Shown here: in pieces, positions 11,682-22,721 of the stretch
How positions within the stretch are numbered: the first letter of the stretch is position 1
Layout: each line of letters starts with the position of its first letter
Origin: Cryptomeria japonica
Taxonomy: Eukaryota > Streptophyta > Pinopsida > Cupressales > Cupressaceae
Assembly (NCBI RefSeq): GCF_030272615.1
Contig: NC_081410.1
Coordinates: 506,088,442 to 506,152,441 of the forward strand
DNA length: 64,000 bases
Reading direction: 5' to 3'
Program-made: the position numbers and the translations under genes
Notes under the pieces: generated by a model
Database searches by the model: none
The model's input: only the letters and a program-made list of their open reading frames with translations
Told to the model about the DNA's origin: nothing

Positions 11682-12887
11682 CGTGATGCTTAAAAATGTG
11701 GTATATAGAAGGCATACACATATAATGAGACAATAAAATGTAATTGAAAAGCTTAATTAAAAACTAGATTAGAAATGCAAACCATAAGCCTTCCTTGAAA
11801 TGTCCCATTTTCCTCTATTCTTGAGGACCTTGAAGGTGTTGGATTGATGGGCTCTCAGTGGAGAAATGACCTCCAAAGTGGCAACTCAAGAGTTGAGTAG
11901 CTATTTGATCATGATTGACTATGGAGATGATATGAAATGCATGATTTGAGAAACTAGATTAACATGCTATGATTAATCCAAAAGCTAATTGCTAGATAAT
12001 TGAAATGAAAATTGCCTATAGTAATGATGCTAAAGATATGAATGCAAGGGATCCTTATTGCTCCAAAATGAGGGATATTTATAGGAATTCCAAGGCCAAA
12101 GCTGAGGTGGTAGGAATCAACAGTCCAAATTTGATCTGAAGATATCAATGGCCAAGATTGAGGAAGTTGGAGAAGAGGTTGGAGGAAGGGACACTTGTCA
12201 TCTTTGTGGTGACAAGTGTCAAGGAGTCTTTCTCATGAGAGGGCAAGTGTCCAAGGGAGGAGACATGTGGCAAAAGTTCCATGTGTTCAAGAAGATAATA
12301 TCCACACCATGGGAGGTTAGGATAAGGAGGTTAGAATGTGCAAGATAGGATAGGGTTAGTTAGACCTAGGATTAGGTGGAATGAGAGGGAAAGTGTCCAA
12401 GGGAGGAGACATGTGGCAAAAGTGCCATGTGTCTCAAGAAGAGAATATCCACACCATGGGAGGTTAGGATAAGGAGGTTAGAATGTGCAAGATAGGATAG
12501 GGTTAGTTAGACCCAGGATTAGGTGGAATGGGTTAGGTTAGCGGATGGTTAGGTTAGGTGGTTAAAAGTTAGGAGCCATGTGCTCATTTGAATTTAGAAA
12601 TTCAAATAATTGGAAAAGACTAATTAATCTCAACAAACTTGAGTTTGTTAATCTTAATTAGGGATTACAATAATTGATTTATATGGGGGACATTAATTAA
12701 TTTATAATTAATTAATTAAAGGGGGATATGAAATGAACTATATAAATAAATCATGTAGATTTATTTACTAGTAGATGAATAGAGAAATTAATTAAATTGA
12801 TTGTGAATTCAATTAATTGGGAAGGAGAATTAATCAAATAACTATGTATTTAATTAATTATCTTCAGACCATTTTTAGGTGTATACA
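11682..12887 (-). repeat. Gypsy D 3' LTR, with internal 146-base tandem duplication
   Basis: 1206 bases; the partner at 34985-36044 is 1060 bases. The difference, 146 bases, equals one extra copy of a unit that starts TGAGAGGG at 12236 and again at 12382. The outer base is C at 11682 where the other LTR has T (TGTGATGC), so the terminal CA on the minus strand has become CG. The short frame at 12148-12348 is just LTR. Confidence 0.92.
12236..12527. repeat. 146-base tandem duplication in D 3' LTR
   Basis: Two copies (from 12236 and from 12382) of a unit containing AAGTGTCCAAGGGAGGAGAC and CACCATGGGAGGTTAGGATA. They differ at a few bases. The other LTR has one copy (near 35540-35680). Confidence 0.88.
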
Positions 12888-12902
12888 TTTTGCCCCTCTT
12901 TG
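12888..12902 (-). other. Gypsy D polypurine tract
   Basis: On the minus strand CAAAGAGGGGCAAAA directly precedes the TGTATACACC start of the 3' LTR, the expected place for the plus-strand primer. Confidence 0.85.
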
Positions 12903-14280
12903 AAGTGATGTGTGATGACGCGTTGGTTCAAAGAAAACTTGATTGATGATGTTGCTAATATTGATTTCGATAAGATACAAATTCGATCTTGATTTGATGC
13001 GGATTTGGTTTTGATATGATACTGACTTGATTTTGAGATGATAAATCTCGATATGATGCAGATTCAATCTTTGAGATGATAAAACTCGATATGATTCCCC
13101 AAACGTTGATTGATAGATATAGATGCAAGGATGCCCCGTCAGGAGATGAATCGAATAATTTTTGAATGTTTTTGAATTTTTCGTGATTTTTTGATTTTTT
13201 TGAAATTTTTGAATTTTTTTCGATTTTCGATTTTTAATGATTTTCCAATTTTTAGAGATTTTCAGAGTCAATCCGATTCATTTCCTGATAAAAAATTTGA
13301 AAACGTTGCGTTGCCAGGTTGATTAGTTGATTAAATGAGTAAAAATCAATGGAATAAAAATCCCATTTAAATGCCCCATTATGAGTTTAAAAAGGTGAAT
13401 TCCTTTTACCACTCCTCATTTGTGCACTTCAGTTGTTTGAGAAAAATTGCTCTAGAGGAAGGAATGTCGATCTCGTACCACCAGCATAGGTTCGAGCGAG
13501 TTCGGCGATACGAGCGTCCTCCGGCATATGGTCCATTGATACGTACTTTGAGAAAACCTAGCTTTGTTAATTTTTAGTTGATTTTTGATAAATTTAGCTA
13601 TTTGCATAAAAAGTCATTTTTTAGTGTTTTCGCCAGATGGGTTGGGAAAAAAATTACATTTTTGAGATGGGTTTTTCGATTTACGAAATGGGTTCGTAGG
13701 ATTTTTTGAAAATTTTCAATTCACATCCCAATTTTTTTTATTATGTATATAAATCTCGCCTATTTTTGAAATTTTTTAATTTAAATCTCGCTTTGTTTTT
13801 GAAATTTTTTGATTTTGCATTTTTCTGATTATTTGATTTGGGTGATTTTGAGAAAATGATTTGATTTGTCGATTATTTGAAGAAAACGATTTGATTTGTT
13901 GATTTGTGCCATTTTTCGAATTGGTTTGATAAAGAGGTTGGGTTTGTTGTCAATTTGATTTGATTTTTGATTTTGATAGGGTAAGATTTGATTAGCTATC
14001 TAATCGATAAAATTAGATGCTCCTGATTGATAAATTTGATGATCAGTTTTGATTATCTCGATGTATGCGTGAGATTAGATAGGATTGATAATGACCTCAT
14101 GATAGATGAGGGTCATTGATAGGGGCCCAACGAGATTTGATAAAAATCTCAATTGAGCAAGATAGATCGATAGATAGATTGATTTGATAGATAGATACAT
14201 CAAGAAAATGATATGATGAGATGATTTGATTGCAAGAGCACTTTACTATTCTCTAGTCTCGAGAGGGCTTCTCAAAGACA
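12903..14280. other. Gypsy D 3' non-coding region between polypurine tract and antisense PMD frame
   Basis: AT-rich, with many TTTGA/GATTTT words and GATAGATA-like runs; no supported gene. A short plus frame at 13371-13577 lies upstream of the PMD frame and could be its leader, but nothing proves it. Confidence 0.5.
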
Positions 14281-14974
14281 TGGATGCTGATACCTTGCCT
14301 TACCCAGGCAGAGCGAGACCACATTGGCAGGTGTGGTTTATCTTCCCTTCTTGAAATGCCCCGACGTTTGATAAACCAGGGATTATTGACAACCTTAGCA
14401 GAGCGTTGGCATAGCAAGCATAACACTTTTCATTTGCTGACGAGCGAGAAGATGGTGACACCTGAGGATGTCTACCAGATATTGCGTATCCCTATGATGG
14501 GCGAGTTAGTGTATTACGACCTCAGCGAGCAGGGTGGGATAGATGCACTTTGTTGAGTGTTCAAGGATGATAAGATAGGTAAATACAACATTGCATGGCA
14601 GGAGATGCTAGAGCTAGGATATGCCACATTACCTACTATGCTTACTGGATTTATTGGAGGTTTCCTTTGTCCTGATCATAGGTCAAAGGGATTATCTATT
14701 GGATGGGGCTATCTTCTTGAGCAGATGGTGACAGAGGGGACCCGATTTGCATGGGGGTCATGCATGCTAGCGCACTTGTATCATGACCTGCATTGAGTTG
14801 TGTACTAGAGATCAGCTGCATTATCAATAGGGGTGACCGTGCTTTAGATATGGGTCTGATAGAGATAGACCTGTAGGCAGGCCTTGTGCTGACGGGTATC
14901 CAGGTATCATTGTCCAACGAAAGCTGGGCAAATTAGACTATTGGCGATAGACCTTGGATGATTTGGATACTATG
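14281..14974 (+). pseudogene. Plant mobile domain (PMD) protein, N-terminal part, antisense inside gypsy D
   Basis: Plus-strand frame opposite to the gypsy genes. It opens at 14284 (MLIPCLTQAERDHI) and shows the PMD (PF10536-like) signature: LLTTLAERWHSKHNTFHLLT, then VTPEDVYQILRIPMMGELV, then LTGFIGGFLCPDH and LAHLYHDLH. A TGA at 14554-14556 and stops after 14794 break it. After about 14940 the frame leads into E1 (TSD CTATG) and resumes at 19949. PMD proteins occur as host genes (the MAIN/MAIL family) and inside DNA transposons and gypsy elements; the molecular role is not settled. Here the place and orientation argue for an accessory gene of D. Confidence 0.82.
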
Positions 14975-17938
14975 TGTGAGGCCCTACCTCGACTCAGTTT
15001 GACATTTTTAGTTATTTGCATATTGAGACTATTATGGGTGCTTTACTTTATGCTTTATGGATTTAGAACTTATATGATTCCGTGATTTGGATCACATTGA
15101 CATATGTTGATGCTTTATTTTATGCATGATGATTATGAAACTATATATGTTGCTAGAATATAATTATTTTGAAATGGAGAATGTCATTATTGGAATTGCA
15201 GGACTTCATTTTGATGATGGAAAAATGATGCTTGTTTTATGAATGGTTCAATTTTGTGAATTATGTGGAACCGAATTTGAATGTATGAGATATTGAATTA
15301 TGGTTGCCAAATGTATGAGTGTTTGATGTGCAATGAAATCCATGTATTTAATTATGTATAATTGGGATTATTTGGAATTACTAATGTGTTAATTGAGATG
15401 CGCAGGAAAATTATCCATGTGACCATGGAATTTATATGGAGAACCAAACCTAGACCAATGTACGTTTGTTAAGCCAGGGGTTGTCTATTTGGAGAGACAA
15501 CACCCCGTTTGTAATATATTTTATTTGTGAAGTGTATGATGCTTGAGTGTTAAAATTAATTTTTATGTATATGTGTAATCCTACAAGAGACAAATTCCAT
15601 GTGTGATTTTTATATTGTATTTTTATTGTGTCACTTGACACATGTGCTGATTAGTGTCATTGATTTTGACTTGTCTCTTGGAGGGAGTTTTGTTTCTACC
15701 AAAGCCATTCAAAAACATGAGTGTGGTCCCAAATTTGCCTTGGGTAGGGAGTCTTGGGAGTGGTCAACTTAGGTTTGACCCGTAGGTAAACTTCAGTTGG
15801 GTTTCTAAGGGGTTAAAAGGACTCCTAGGGTCAGTTTTAGGGCTTTTCCAAAGGTCCAAAGGGTATACCTATGGGTTAGGGGTATTTTGAAACATGTGAC
15901 TACTCCCATGTGACTTTTTAGTCACATCAAAAAGTGGTTTTTCCAAGGTGAGCGAAAATTCAACTTAGAAAGTTCCTCCTAGGATAGACAACCTTCCCTT
16001 TTGATGTCAAACTCTCTTCCCCATCTTCTCTCACCTTTTTCCCTTTCCAGTTTTAGTAATGTGTAAGAGTTTGGGAAGAGCAACCAATGGGAACTCTCAT
16101 CTCACCCAAGGGGTTGGGAAGTGTGTGAGAGGCCTTCTTAGACAAGAATTGGAGACTTAGTGAGTAATCACCCACTCTCCATTTTTGGAGATTATGCTTT
16201 TGTTTTGAAAATTAGTAGTAGAATAGAATTTTTGGGAAAGATTGGAAAAAAGTTTGTGTGGAATTGGGTAGCTCATCCCCAACTAAATCTAACATACCTA
16301 TTGGCAGAATAAGGTTGGTTTTATTTCCTCTTATTTATGTTGTTTATGTTGTTTTGTTGAAGGAAAGAAATGCTTGTTGAAAGAGACGTGTTTATGTAAA
16401 TTGTGGTTGAAAAAAAAAAGAGTGCAAGCTTTCATTTCTATGTTTTTGTTTATGTGTTCTTGTTTTGGGAGTGTCCAAGACCTCCTACTCTTGGGGGAGT
16501 AGGATGGTCTTGGGGTGGAAGGAGTATGACAGCCTTGGGTGAGAGGCTCTCCTTATGGAGAGTGATCTCAAGGATGTCCTTTGTGACCCTTGCTGCATAG
16601 CCTTGTGTATGCATTTGGGGGTCATAAGGGGAGAAAATATGGCCTTTGAGCCTTTGGGGGGCATAGGGTATGTGGATGCATCTTTTGTTGTATTTTGTAT
16701 TGCCATGAGGTGGCTTATATTGTAAAATTTTGGCTTGCAATCTCCCCAATGGTACTTGGTCCACTTCCACCCATGGAATTGATCATCACAAAATGTGGTG
16801 AAAGTGTAGCTTGGGAAGGGAAGATGTGTGTTGAGTGTTTGCCTTATTTTGTAGTGTTGTTTGCTTGTTTGTAACCCGTCTAGTGCTTGGTTCTCCAAGC
16901 TCGGGGGTGGCTTCTAGTAAGCCTAGGCTGGGAGGTGAGCTCTCCATGGTCAAGTTGTGTTTTATTGCAAGTTGCTTTGGATGGGAAAAGAAGGAATAAA
17001 GAGCTAGGTTGCTGTTTTGTGTTGCAGAAAAGTTTTAGGAAGAAAATGTATTCAAAATTAGCTTGTAAAAAAAAAAAAGGGGGTGTTTTGTTGTATCTAT
17101 TTTCAAAAAAAAATTGTATATGTTGTATCCATATTACTATGGAAGGGAAAATACTTGTTGGGATTTCATACCTATTTGTAATCTCATTTACCTTGTGCTT
17201 AAATTTGTAAAAGAAGTATATATTTCCTACTTGTGTTAGTAATGTAAAAAGGGAAGGAGAAAAGAAAATTAGTTTGTATTTTAATCTTCAAAAAAAAGGG
17301 ATACAAAATGTATTAGCATGTGATTAAATTCTCAAAAAAAAAATATATATGGGGTTGTGCATTCTTGTGTATTCTACAAATAAATCTAGTTAATTACTGC
17401 ATGATTATTTGTTATTTATGCTACTGCAAAATAAATAAAACAGTCATTTATTTTTTTCCCAAATAGTGCAGAAAATGAAATTTATTTTAGTAGCTTATTT
17501 TATCAAAAAAAAAAGAGGATAATATTTAGTTTTAGATTTATTTATTTTGTTACCAAAAAGATTATATTTTCAAGTTGTAGATAGAAGGCATTGTAGATAA
17601 CAGTTGCAGCATGTTAGTTTAAAAAAAAAAGAGAATATATATATACATAGCATATACATTAGCTTATAAAAGAAAGTAGATAGGTTAGAACTTGCTGTAA
17701 ATGTTCATTCTTAAATAAAATGGGAATAAATAGAATGTTTTTTCAACACAAAAATAAAATAAAAATATAGCACATGTATGTTAGCTTATAACAAAAAAAA
17801 TAATTAAATAGAAAATATTTCATCAATAACTCACTGATTTTATCCTTTTGTTTCTGCAAGTATTTATAGACTTTATAATGCAAAAGAAAAAGGAAAGAAG
17901 GGTAAACTTATAAACTGGTTGATATAAATTATTAAAAG

Positions 17939-17940
<2 letters not shown>

Positions 17941-18034
<94 letters not shown>
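17941..18034. repeat. (AT)n microsatellite
   Basis: An almost pure AT dinucleotide run of about 94 bases within E1; it creates a spurious Tyr/Ile frame on the minus strand. Confidence 0.95.
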
Positions 18035-18037
<3 letters not shown>

Positions 18038-18204
18038 TCTGGACTTATTGTTCATTTAAATGTTCATTGAAACCTGCATATTACAAAAAAAAAAAAAGTT
18101 TACATATATACCTATATATATATATATAAAATACATGATAAACGTTTAAATGAAGTTAAGATTTTTTTTAATAAAAAAAATACAAAAAAAATGGTTTTAT
18201 GCAT

Positions 18205-18500
18205 ACTGCGGACCGGGGGAAAGGGCCATGAAACCCTACCCCCGCCGCCTTTCGTAACCCTGTGGGCGCCGCAGTGGGCGGATGCCGCTCGCTGTGGGCC
18301 GCCGCAGTGAGCAGGGTGAAGCCCGCCACTGCGACGGCTCACAGTGGCGGTGACCGCCACTGTGGCCACCCGCAGTGGGCGGCAGCCACCACTTATAGTG
18401 AACGGCGGCCACTCCCTGCGGGGTGCCATAGAGGCCACCGCCCGGTTTCCTCCGCTCGGTCTCCCTTCCTCCGCCATGACATAGTCCGATTTGGCCCTGC
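18205..18500. repeat. GC-rich island in E1
   Basis: A sharp switch from AT-rich DNA to about 300 GC-rich bases built from imperfect short repeats around CCGCAGTGGGCGG and CCGCCACTG. Overlapping frames on both strands (for example 18262-18588) follow from the lack of AT-rich stops and give no recognisable domain. Confidence 0.8.
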
Positions 18501-18666
18501 GTGCCGCCATGAACCCCAAACAAAAAAATGGGCGCCGCTCCCTCCTTCGGCCACGTCCACACCTGCACACACACACAAAAAAAAATAAAATAAAAAATTT
18601 AAGGAGATACACACACCCAGCACACACACACACACAAAAAAGGGGTAAGAGTGTTTTTACACACAT

Positions 18667-18693
18667 GCCCTAACCCTATTTTCGGGTTAGGGC
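18667..18693. repeat. Telomere-like palindrome
   Basis: GCCCTAACCC and GGGTTAGGGC form a perfect 10-base stem around a 7-base loop. The arms hold CCCTAA-type units. Confidence 0.75.
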
Positions 18694-18808
18694 AAACACA
18701 TTAGGTTTTAAACTAAGATGTGTGTGTGTGGGAGTGATAACAAAAGGGGGGGGAAATAAAATAAAATAAAATAAAATAAGAGCTATCCCCCCCTCTTTCT
18801 AGAATATT

Positions 18809-18813
<5 letters not shown>

Positions 18814-18875
<62 letters not shown>
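18814..18875. repeat. (AT)n microsatellite, second
   Basis: About 60 bases of TA repeats in E1, preceded by an (AAAAT)n-like stretch near 18757-18780. Confidence 0.93.
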
Positions 18876-18880
<5 letters not shown>

Positions 18881-18937
18881 TAATTTAAATTTGCTATAGT
18901 TGTTTGAAATTCAATTAGTTAGTTGTAAAATCAACTA

Positions 18938-19398
18938 GGGGAAAGGACCCAGTAGTCGTGCACCCTAACTTCACGCTTCTCAAAATCCTACTTGGAAATT
19001 TCGAATCACTCCGATTTTTTTACAGCAGCTTACTTGGCAAGTCCCCTGCTTATAACTAAGGTTTCAGGGCCACATCATCAAATATGATGCCACATCAACA
19101 TGCTTTTTGCCAAGGTGTCCAAAATAGCCCCCCAAAAAAGTGAGACCAATAGGCGTGCATTAGAGACCCCAATAGTTGTGCAGCCAATGTGGCATCCCCT
19201 GATTGGTTACTTTTTACAATATTAGTACATTTCTTAACAACTATTGGTACATTTCCTAACAACTGTTGTTACATTTCCTAACAAAAATTGATATTTTTTG
19301 TTTCAAACAATAGGTTTTATTTGTTCAATTTTTGGAACAAAAGGTATCAACAACCCTCACAACAATTGGAACATGCTCAACTACTGGGTCCTTTCCCC
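18938..19398. mobile_element. MITE with 21-base terminal inverted repeats
   Basis: The left end reads GGGGAAAGGACCCAGTAGTCG; the right end is its complement with one mismatch, and both are flanked by TA (18936-18937 and 19399-19400). At 461 bases with no coding it fits a MITE mobilised in trans by a DNA transposase. A TA duplication suggests a Tc1/mariner-type source; a three-base Harbinger-type site is not supported by the flanks. The interior holds repeated words such as TACATTTCCTAACAACTRTT (about 19220-19285). Confidence 0.85.
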
Positions 19399-19948
19399 TA
19401 ATGCTCTTTTAAATTAGTAAATAAAAGTAGGAGCATTGTAAGAGGAAGATTTTAAATTTTTGGGTAGAATAGACCCTTGAAAAAAAAAAAAAAATAATAA
19501 TAAAAATAATAACACAACGATAATTGTAGGGTCAGGTGGCCCTTTTAAATTTCAAACTTATAAAGTATTTAAATTTATGGAGTTCTTATTTGATAGGGAT
19601 GTTAAATTTAATAATTAGATCCTTTTTATTTAGGCCCCGGGAAATTAAAGAGCTATAGAAGATTATTGGATAATTAATTTTAGAAATTTTATATTTAGTT
19701 TGTGATCATTGATGAGTGAACTTAATTATTTGTTAATGGAAGATTAGTGATATCTCTCGTGGAGAAATAATAGCTCGCTTATAACTTAGATAATTTTATC
19801 GCCAATTAATTTAATTGTTTGATTCACTCAAAACATAGTTAAGACCAAACTAGTTTGCATTATTTTAATTAAGTTGGTCGTACTAGGTTAAGTATTTAAA
19901 AAAAAAAATTATTCCGTTTGTGCCCAAAAGTTTGGGCATGACACTATG

Positions 19949-20004
19949 ATATGGAGACCATACAGGGATTGTGATATTTGGCCTGAGGATGCAGTGGAGA
20001 TGCC
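19949..20004 (+). pseudogene. PMD protein, middle fragment between E1 and K
   Basis: 56 bases that read WRPYRDCDIWPEDAVEMP-like in frame with both neighbours once E1 and K are removed. It ends with the K target ATGCC. Confidence 0.8.
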
Positions 20005-20324
20005 TGTTAGAGTAAAGGTTTTAATTTAATCATGTTGATTAAATTACCTTTATTCCTCTCTTAAGATTTCACTTTAGTTTGCATTTGTGACATTTAATAA
20101 TTATATTAATTATTAAATGTCTACCTATTAGGGTTTCTTTTAGGGTTGCACAATATCCTTTTATAAGGATTCATCATTGTAATTTATCTCTCTCTCGGAT
20201 GAATACATTTTTTCAGCTTTCAGAGCACCCTTGCTTGTTTGTCTCCATCTCTTCTTTCTGTGACAGGTTATTTGCATGCAGGTGATCTTCGGGGTCTGTG
20301 AAGTTGGCTTTCTCAACTTCTACA
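20005..20324 (+). repeat. K 5' LTR
   Basis: 320 bases, TGTTAGAG to TTCTACA. TATCCTTTTATAAGGATTCA at about 20155-20174 contains a TATAAG box, and CTCTCTCTC-rich sequence follows, a plausible promoter and start region. Confidence 0.93.
20155..20174 (+). promoter_or_regulatory. Possible TATA box of K
   Basis: TTTTATAAGG lies about 160 bases into the LTR, followed within 40 bases by a CT-rich stretch that could hold the start site. The same sequence occurs in the 3' LTR. It is a sequence match only. Confidence 0.45.
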
Positions 20325-20336
20325 TGGTATCAGAGC
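20325..20336 (+). other. K primer-binding site (initiator tRNA-Met)
   Basis: TGGTATCAGAGC immediately follows the 5' LTR, the same primer class as copia A and O. Confidence 0.92.
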
Positions 20337-20640
20337 TCCAGACCTGCTGCTTCCTGTTCGTCTTCTAAAGAATTTGGAGCTATGAGGGTTAGATCTGACT
20401 TTCAGGTTTTGGTTGCATCAGATCTGTGTTTGTCTTCTGTTTTTTATTTTGGAATAGGGGGGTATTTTTTTTTTCGGTGCACTTTGAGCCCAAACGGACC
20501 TCACCATTGAGCCCGTAGTGCCCAAAAACCCCTATTTCCATATAAAATTTGTCCGATTTGGACATAGTTGCTCCAGAAGGCAAATTTTTTTATGCCCCAA
20601 GGCCGTACGACCCCAGGGCACGAATTTCGAGGCGGATTTT

Positions 20641-20940
20641 CAAAAAAAAAAAAAAAAAAAAATTAAAAAAAATGCCATTTTTTGTTACACGGTGGGCACA
20701 GCCAGTGTTAAGGCCAGCGTAGCCGGTGCGCAGCCCGGCGGCCATCGCCCGGCCACCGCCGTCGGCAGTAACCACCGCCGCGCTGTCCCGAGCCCACCTG
20801 CCGCCTGCGCGCCGCCAGCCGCCCGCCCGCCGCCTGCGCCCAGCCCGCGCTCCGCCCGTGCACCGCCCCTGCACCGCCCCAGCGCCGCTGCCCCAGAGCT
20901 AGCCCCTGGTCGCCCAGCGGACCAGGGGCTTATTTTTTTT
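20641..20940. repeat. A-run followed by GC-rich island in the K leader
   Basis: A 20-base A-run is followed by about 240 bases of CCGCC/GCCCGC-rich repeats (20695-20935). Long overlapping frames here (20518-20958 plus, 20590-20874 minus) are Ala/Pro/Arg-rich and look like composition artefacts. Confidence 0.75.
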
Positions 20941-21425
20941 AAGCCCTTGAGGGCTTAAAGGCCCATCTGGGTCCCTTTAGGAGCAGTCTTACAAAATCGG
21001 GCATAACTTGGGCGTCCGATCTCCATTTTTCGAAAACGAATAGGCGTTGGAAAGATGATTCCGAGCCCGATCTAATTGATGGAAGTCTTTTTCTCTAATT
21101 TTGCCGTTTTGCAGTGTTTTTTGCCAGTCAAAGTCGAACAAGTTTTTTGCACTCCAGGAGCCATATCTTTTGCATACAGACTCCGTTTTTTGCAAACGAA
21201 TAGGCATTGGAAAGGGGTTTCTGTGCTCTTTCCAGATCTGTCATTTATTTTTTTAGAATATACACCAGGTACATTTTATTCAGTACTTTGTGTTTTCACA
21301 CATCTGTCAATTACTTGGACGTTTCAGACTTGGAAATGATTTGTTTGCGTGGGCTGGCTTTATTTGATCTGCTTTATCAGTATTAAAGTCATTTAGTCTC
21401 AGATTTGTTCATTTGAAGAGTTATC

Positions 21426-22565
21426 ATGGGTTTTTCTACTCACCCTTCAGTTGTATTTCTAGAACGGGGTAATTATGAGTCATGGGCAAAGGGCATACTT
21501 ACACACTGTAGGTGGCTTAATATTTTGCCTTATTTGTATGATCTCATACCTGAACCAGCAACTTTAGAGGGAAAACTAGCTTGGGATATCATTAGAAATC
21601 ACATAGTAGGAGTTATTTTGTCTAGTGTTGATTCTGACACTGTGTGGGCTATATCAAGCATTGATTGTCCTCACTCACTTTGGACACGTCTTTGGGAGAT
21701 CTATGGAGACCCCAGTCTTTCTCCATTCCCAAAGGATCCTGCTTCAGATTGTCTTGTACCCATTGGTTGGAGAGATAACACACCTTTTGATCATGATACT
21801 TTAAAGGAACTTCAATATTTAGACACCCTTACATATTCCGATGAATCAGAGGATTGTCTCATAGTTCCTACTCTTCAGACTGAGATTATACATGTATCAA
21901 CATCATCTCCTTTTGTTCCTGATCAGTTTGATATTGCCTCTTCTTTGGCTCCTATTGATTCAGCTAAGGAGGACATCATACATCTTTCAGACATGGCTAC
22001 TTGGGATTCTTATCTTGCAGGCATTTCGTCTTTGTTTGTAGAGTCCTATATTGCAGACTTGGAGGATTACTTTGAGGATTTTCAGCTCCTCTTTGTTGAC
22101 AGCCATATTCCAGCTGTTAGCCCACCATCATCTGTGCATTCAGAGGTTGCAATTTTTGAGTCTTCAGTTCAGTTTGGATTTGACATCTTTTGTTTCAGTT
22201 CAGACAGAGGGATTCTTCAACATCCTATTATGGCACACATCTTGAGACAGATTGATTCTTCTCTCTTCATAGGGTTTCTTCATCTTCATCCTTTGGATCC
22301 ATTTCTTCCCAAGGGGAGGAATATTATATGTCGCTTCAGGATCTCTTTCTGGATTCTACCTCAGGCATCCATATGTGCGACAAGAGTTTCTTCATTGTGG
22401 GGGGGGGCTTCTAGTCTCTTTCTTTTTCTCCTATGGAGACCATTGTATATGTACTTATATGATAGAAGTTGTCTATGGGGGGTATCATGTTATCCACCTC
22501 CTATCCTTCTGTTATTAGTGCATTTATTTCTTTCATCTCTTTTTGGAGTAGAGTTTTTCCCATGA
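21426..22565 (+). CDS. K gag-like protein, 379 aa, with unfamiliar C-terminal part
   Basis: The only long frame of K, running without interruption from an ATG at 21426. The first 100 residues resemble a copia gag (UBN2/DUF4219 type): FLERGNYESWAKGILTHC, then KLAWDIIRNHIVGVILSSVD and LWTRLWEIYGDP. From about residue 105 to 280 it is rich in Asp, Ser and Pro with no domain I recognise. The last 90 residues are hydrophobic (SLFLFLLWRPLYMYLY and PPPILLLLVHLFLSSLFG) and may be a chance reading of 3' non-coding DNA. No zinc knuckle is visible. If functional, the N-terminal part could help the RNA enter particles made by a full copia element; this is inference. Confidence 0.65.
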   Translation: MGFSTHPSVVFLERGNYESWAKGILTHCRWLNILPYLYDLIPEPATLEGKLAWDIIRNHIVGVILSSVDSDTVWAISSIDCPHSLWTRLWEIYGDPSLSPFPKDPASDCLVPIGWRDNTPFDHDTLKELQYLDTLTYSDESEDCLIVPTLQTEIIHVSTSSPFVPDQFDIASSLAPIDSAKEDIIHLSDMATWDSYLAGISSLFVESYIADLEDYFEDFQLLFVDSHIPAVSPPSSVHSEVAIFESSVQFGFDIFCFSSDRGILQHPIMAHILRQIDSSLFIGFLHLHPLDPFLPKGRNIICRFRISFWILPQASICATRVSSLWGGASSLFLFLLWRPLYMYLYDRSCLWGVSCYPPPILLLLVHLFLSSLFGVEFFP

Positions 22566-22710
22566 GGTTTTCTCTATTTCTCCACTTTACAGAGATTTGG
22601 TTGTAATTGGGTACCTGATCAGGGCTTGTTGCCGGGACCCAAGTTTACTTTCTTGCATTGTAGTTACCTTTGCTTTCTTGCACATGTTTGTAACTGCACT
22701 TTTGCTCATC

Positions 22711-22721
22711 TTAAGGGGGGG
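22711..22721 (+). other. K polypurine tract
   Basis: TTAAGGGGGGG abuts the TGTTAGAG start of the 3' LTR. Confidence 0.88.

Larger units (their letters stand above)
14975..19943 (+). mobile_element. E1: 5-kb LTR-like element in the PMD frame
   Basis: A 4969-base insertion with a perfect 5-base TSD CTATG (14970-14974 and 19944-19948). It starts TGTGAGGCCC and ends GGGCATGACA, so the ends are TG...CA and nearly complementary. When it is removed the PMD reading continues (LDTM then WRPYRDCDIWPED). I see no gag or pol domain, PBS or polypurine tract inside, so it looks like one very long solo LTR. It contains A-runs, two (AT)n blocks, a GC-rich island and a MITE. The start resembles that of E2 read on the minus strand. 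The short frames inside are not genes. Confidence 0.75.

Noticed and set aside
13371-13577. 68-codon frame upstream of the PMD gene as a separate small gene
   Set aside because: No domain and no sign of conservation; may simply be leader DNA of the antisense frame.
17873-18055. Tyr/Ile repeat protein on the minus strand
   Set aside because: Pure translation of an (AT)n microsatellite.
18112-18666. 184-codon minus frame and overlapping frames across the E1 GC island
   Set aside because: GC-rich DNA lacks stop codons; all frames are open and none resembles a protein.
20518-20958. 146-codon Ala/Pro-rich frame in the K leader
   Set aside because: It spans an A-run and a GC-rich repeat; open frames exist on both strands, and it lies before the gag-like start.
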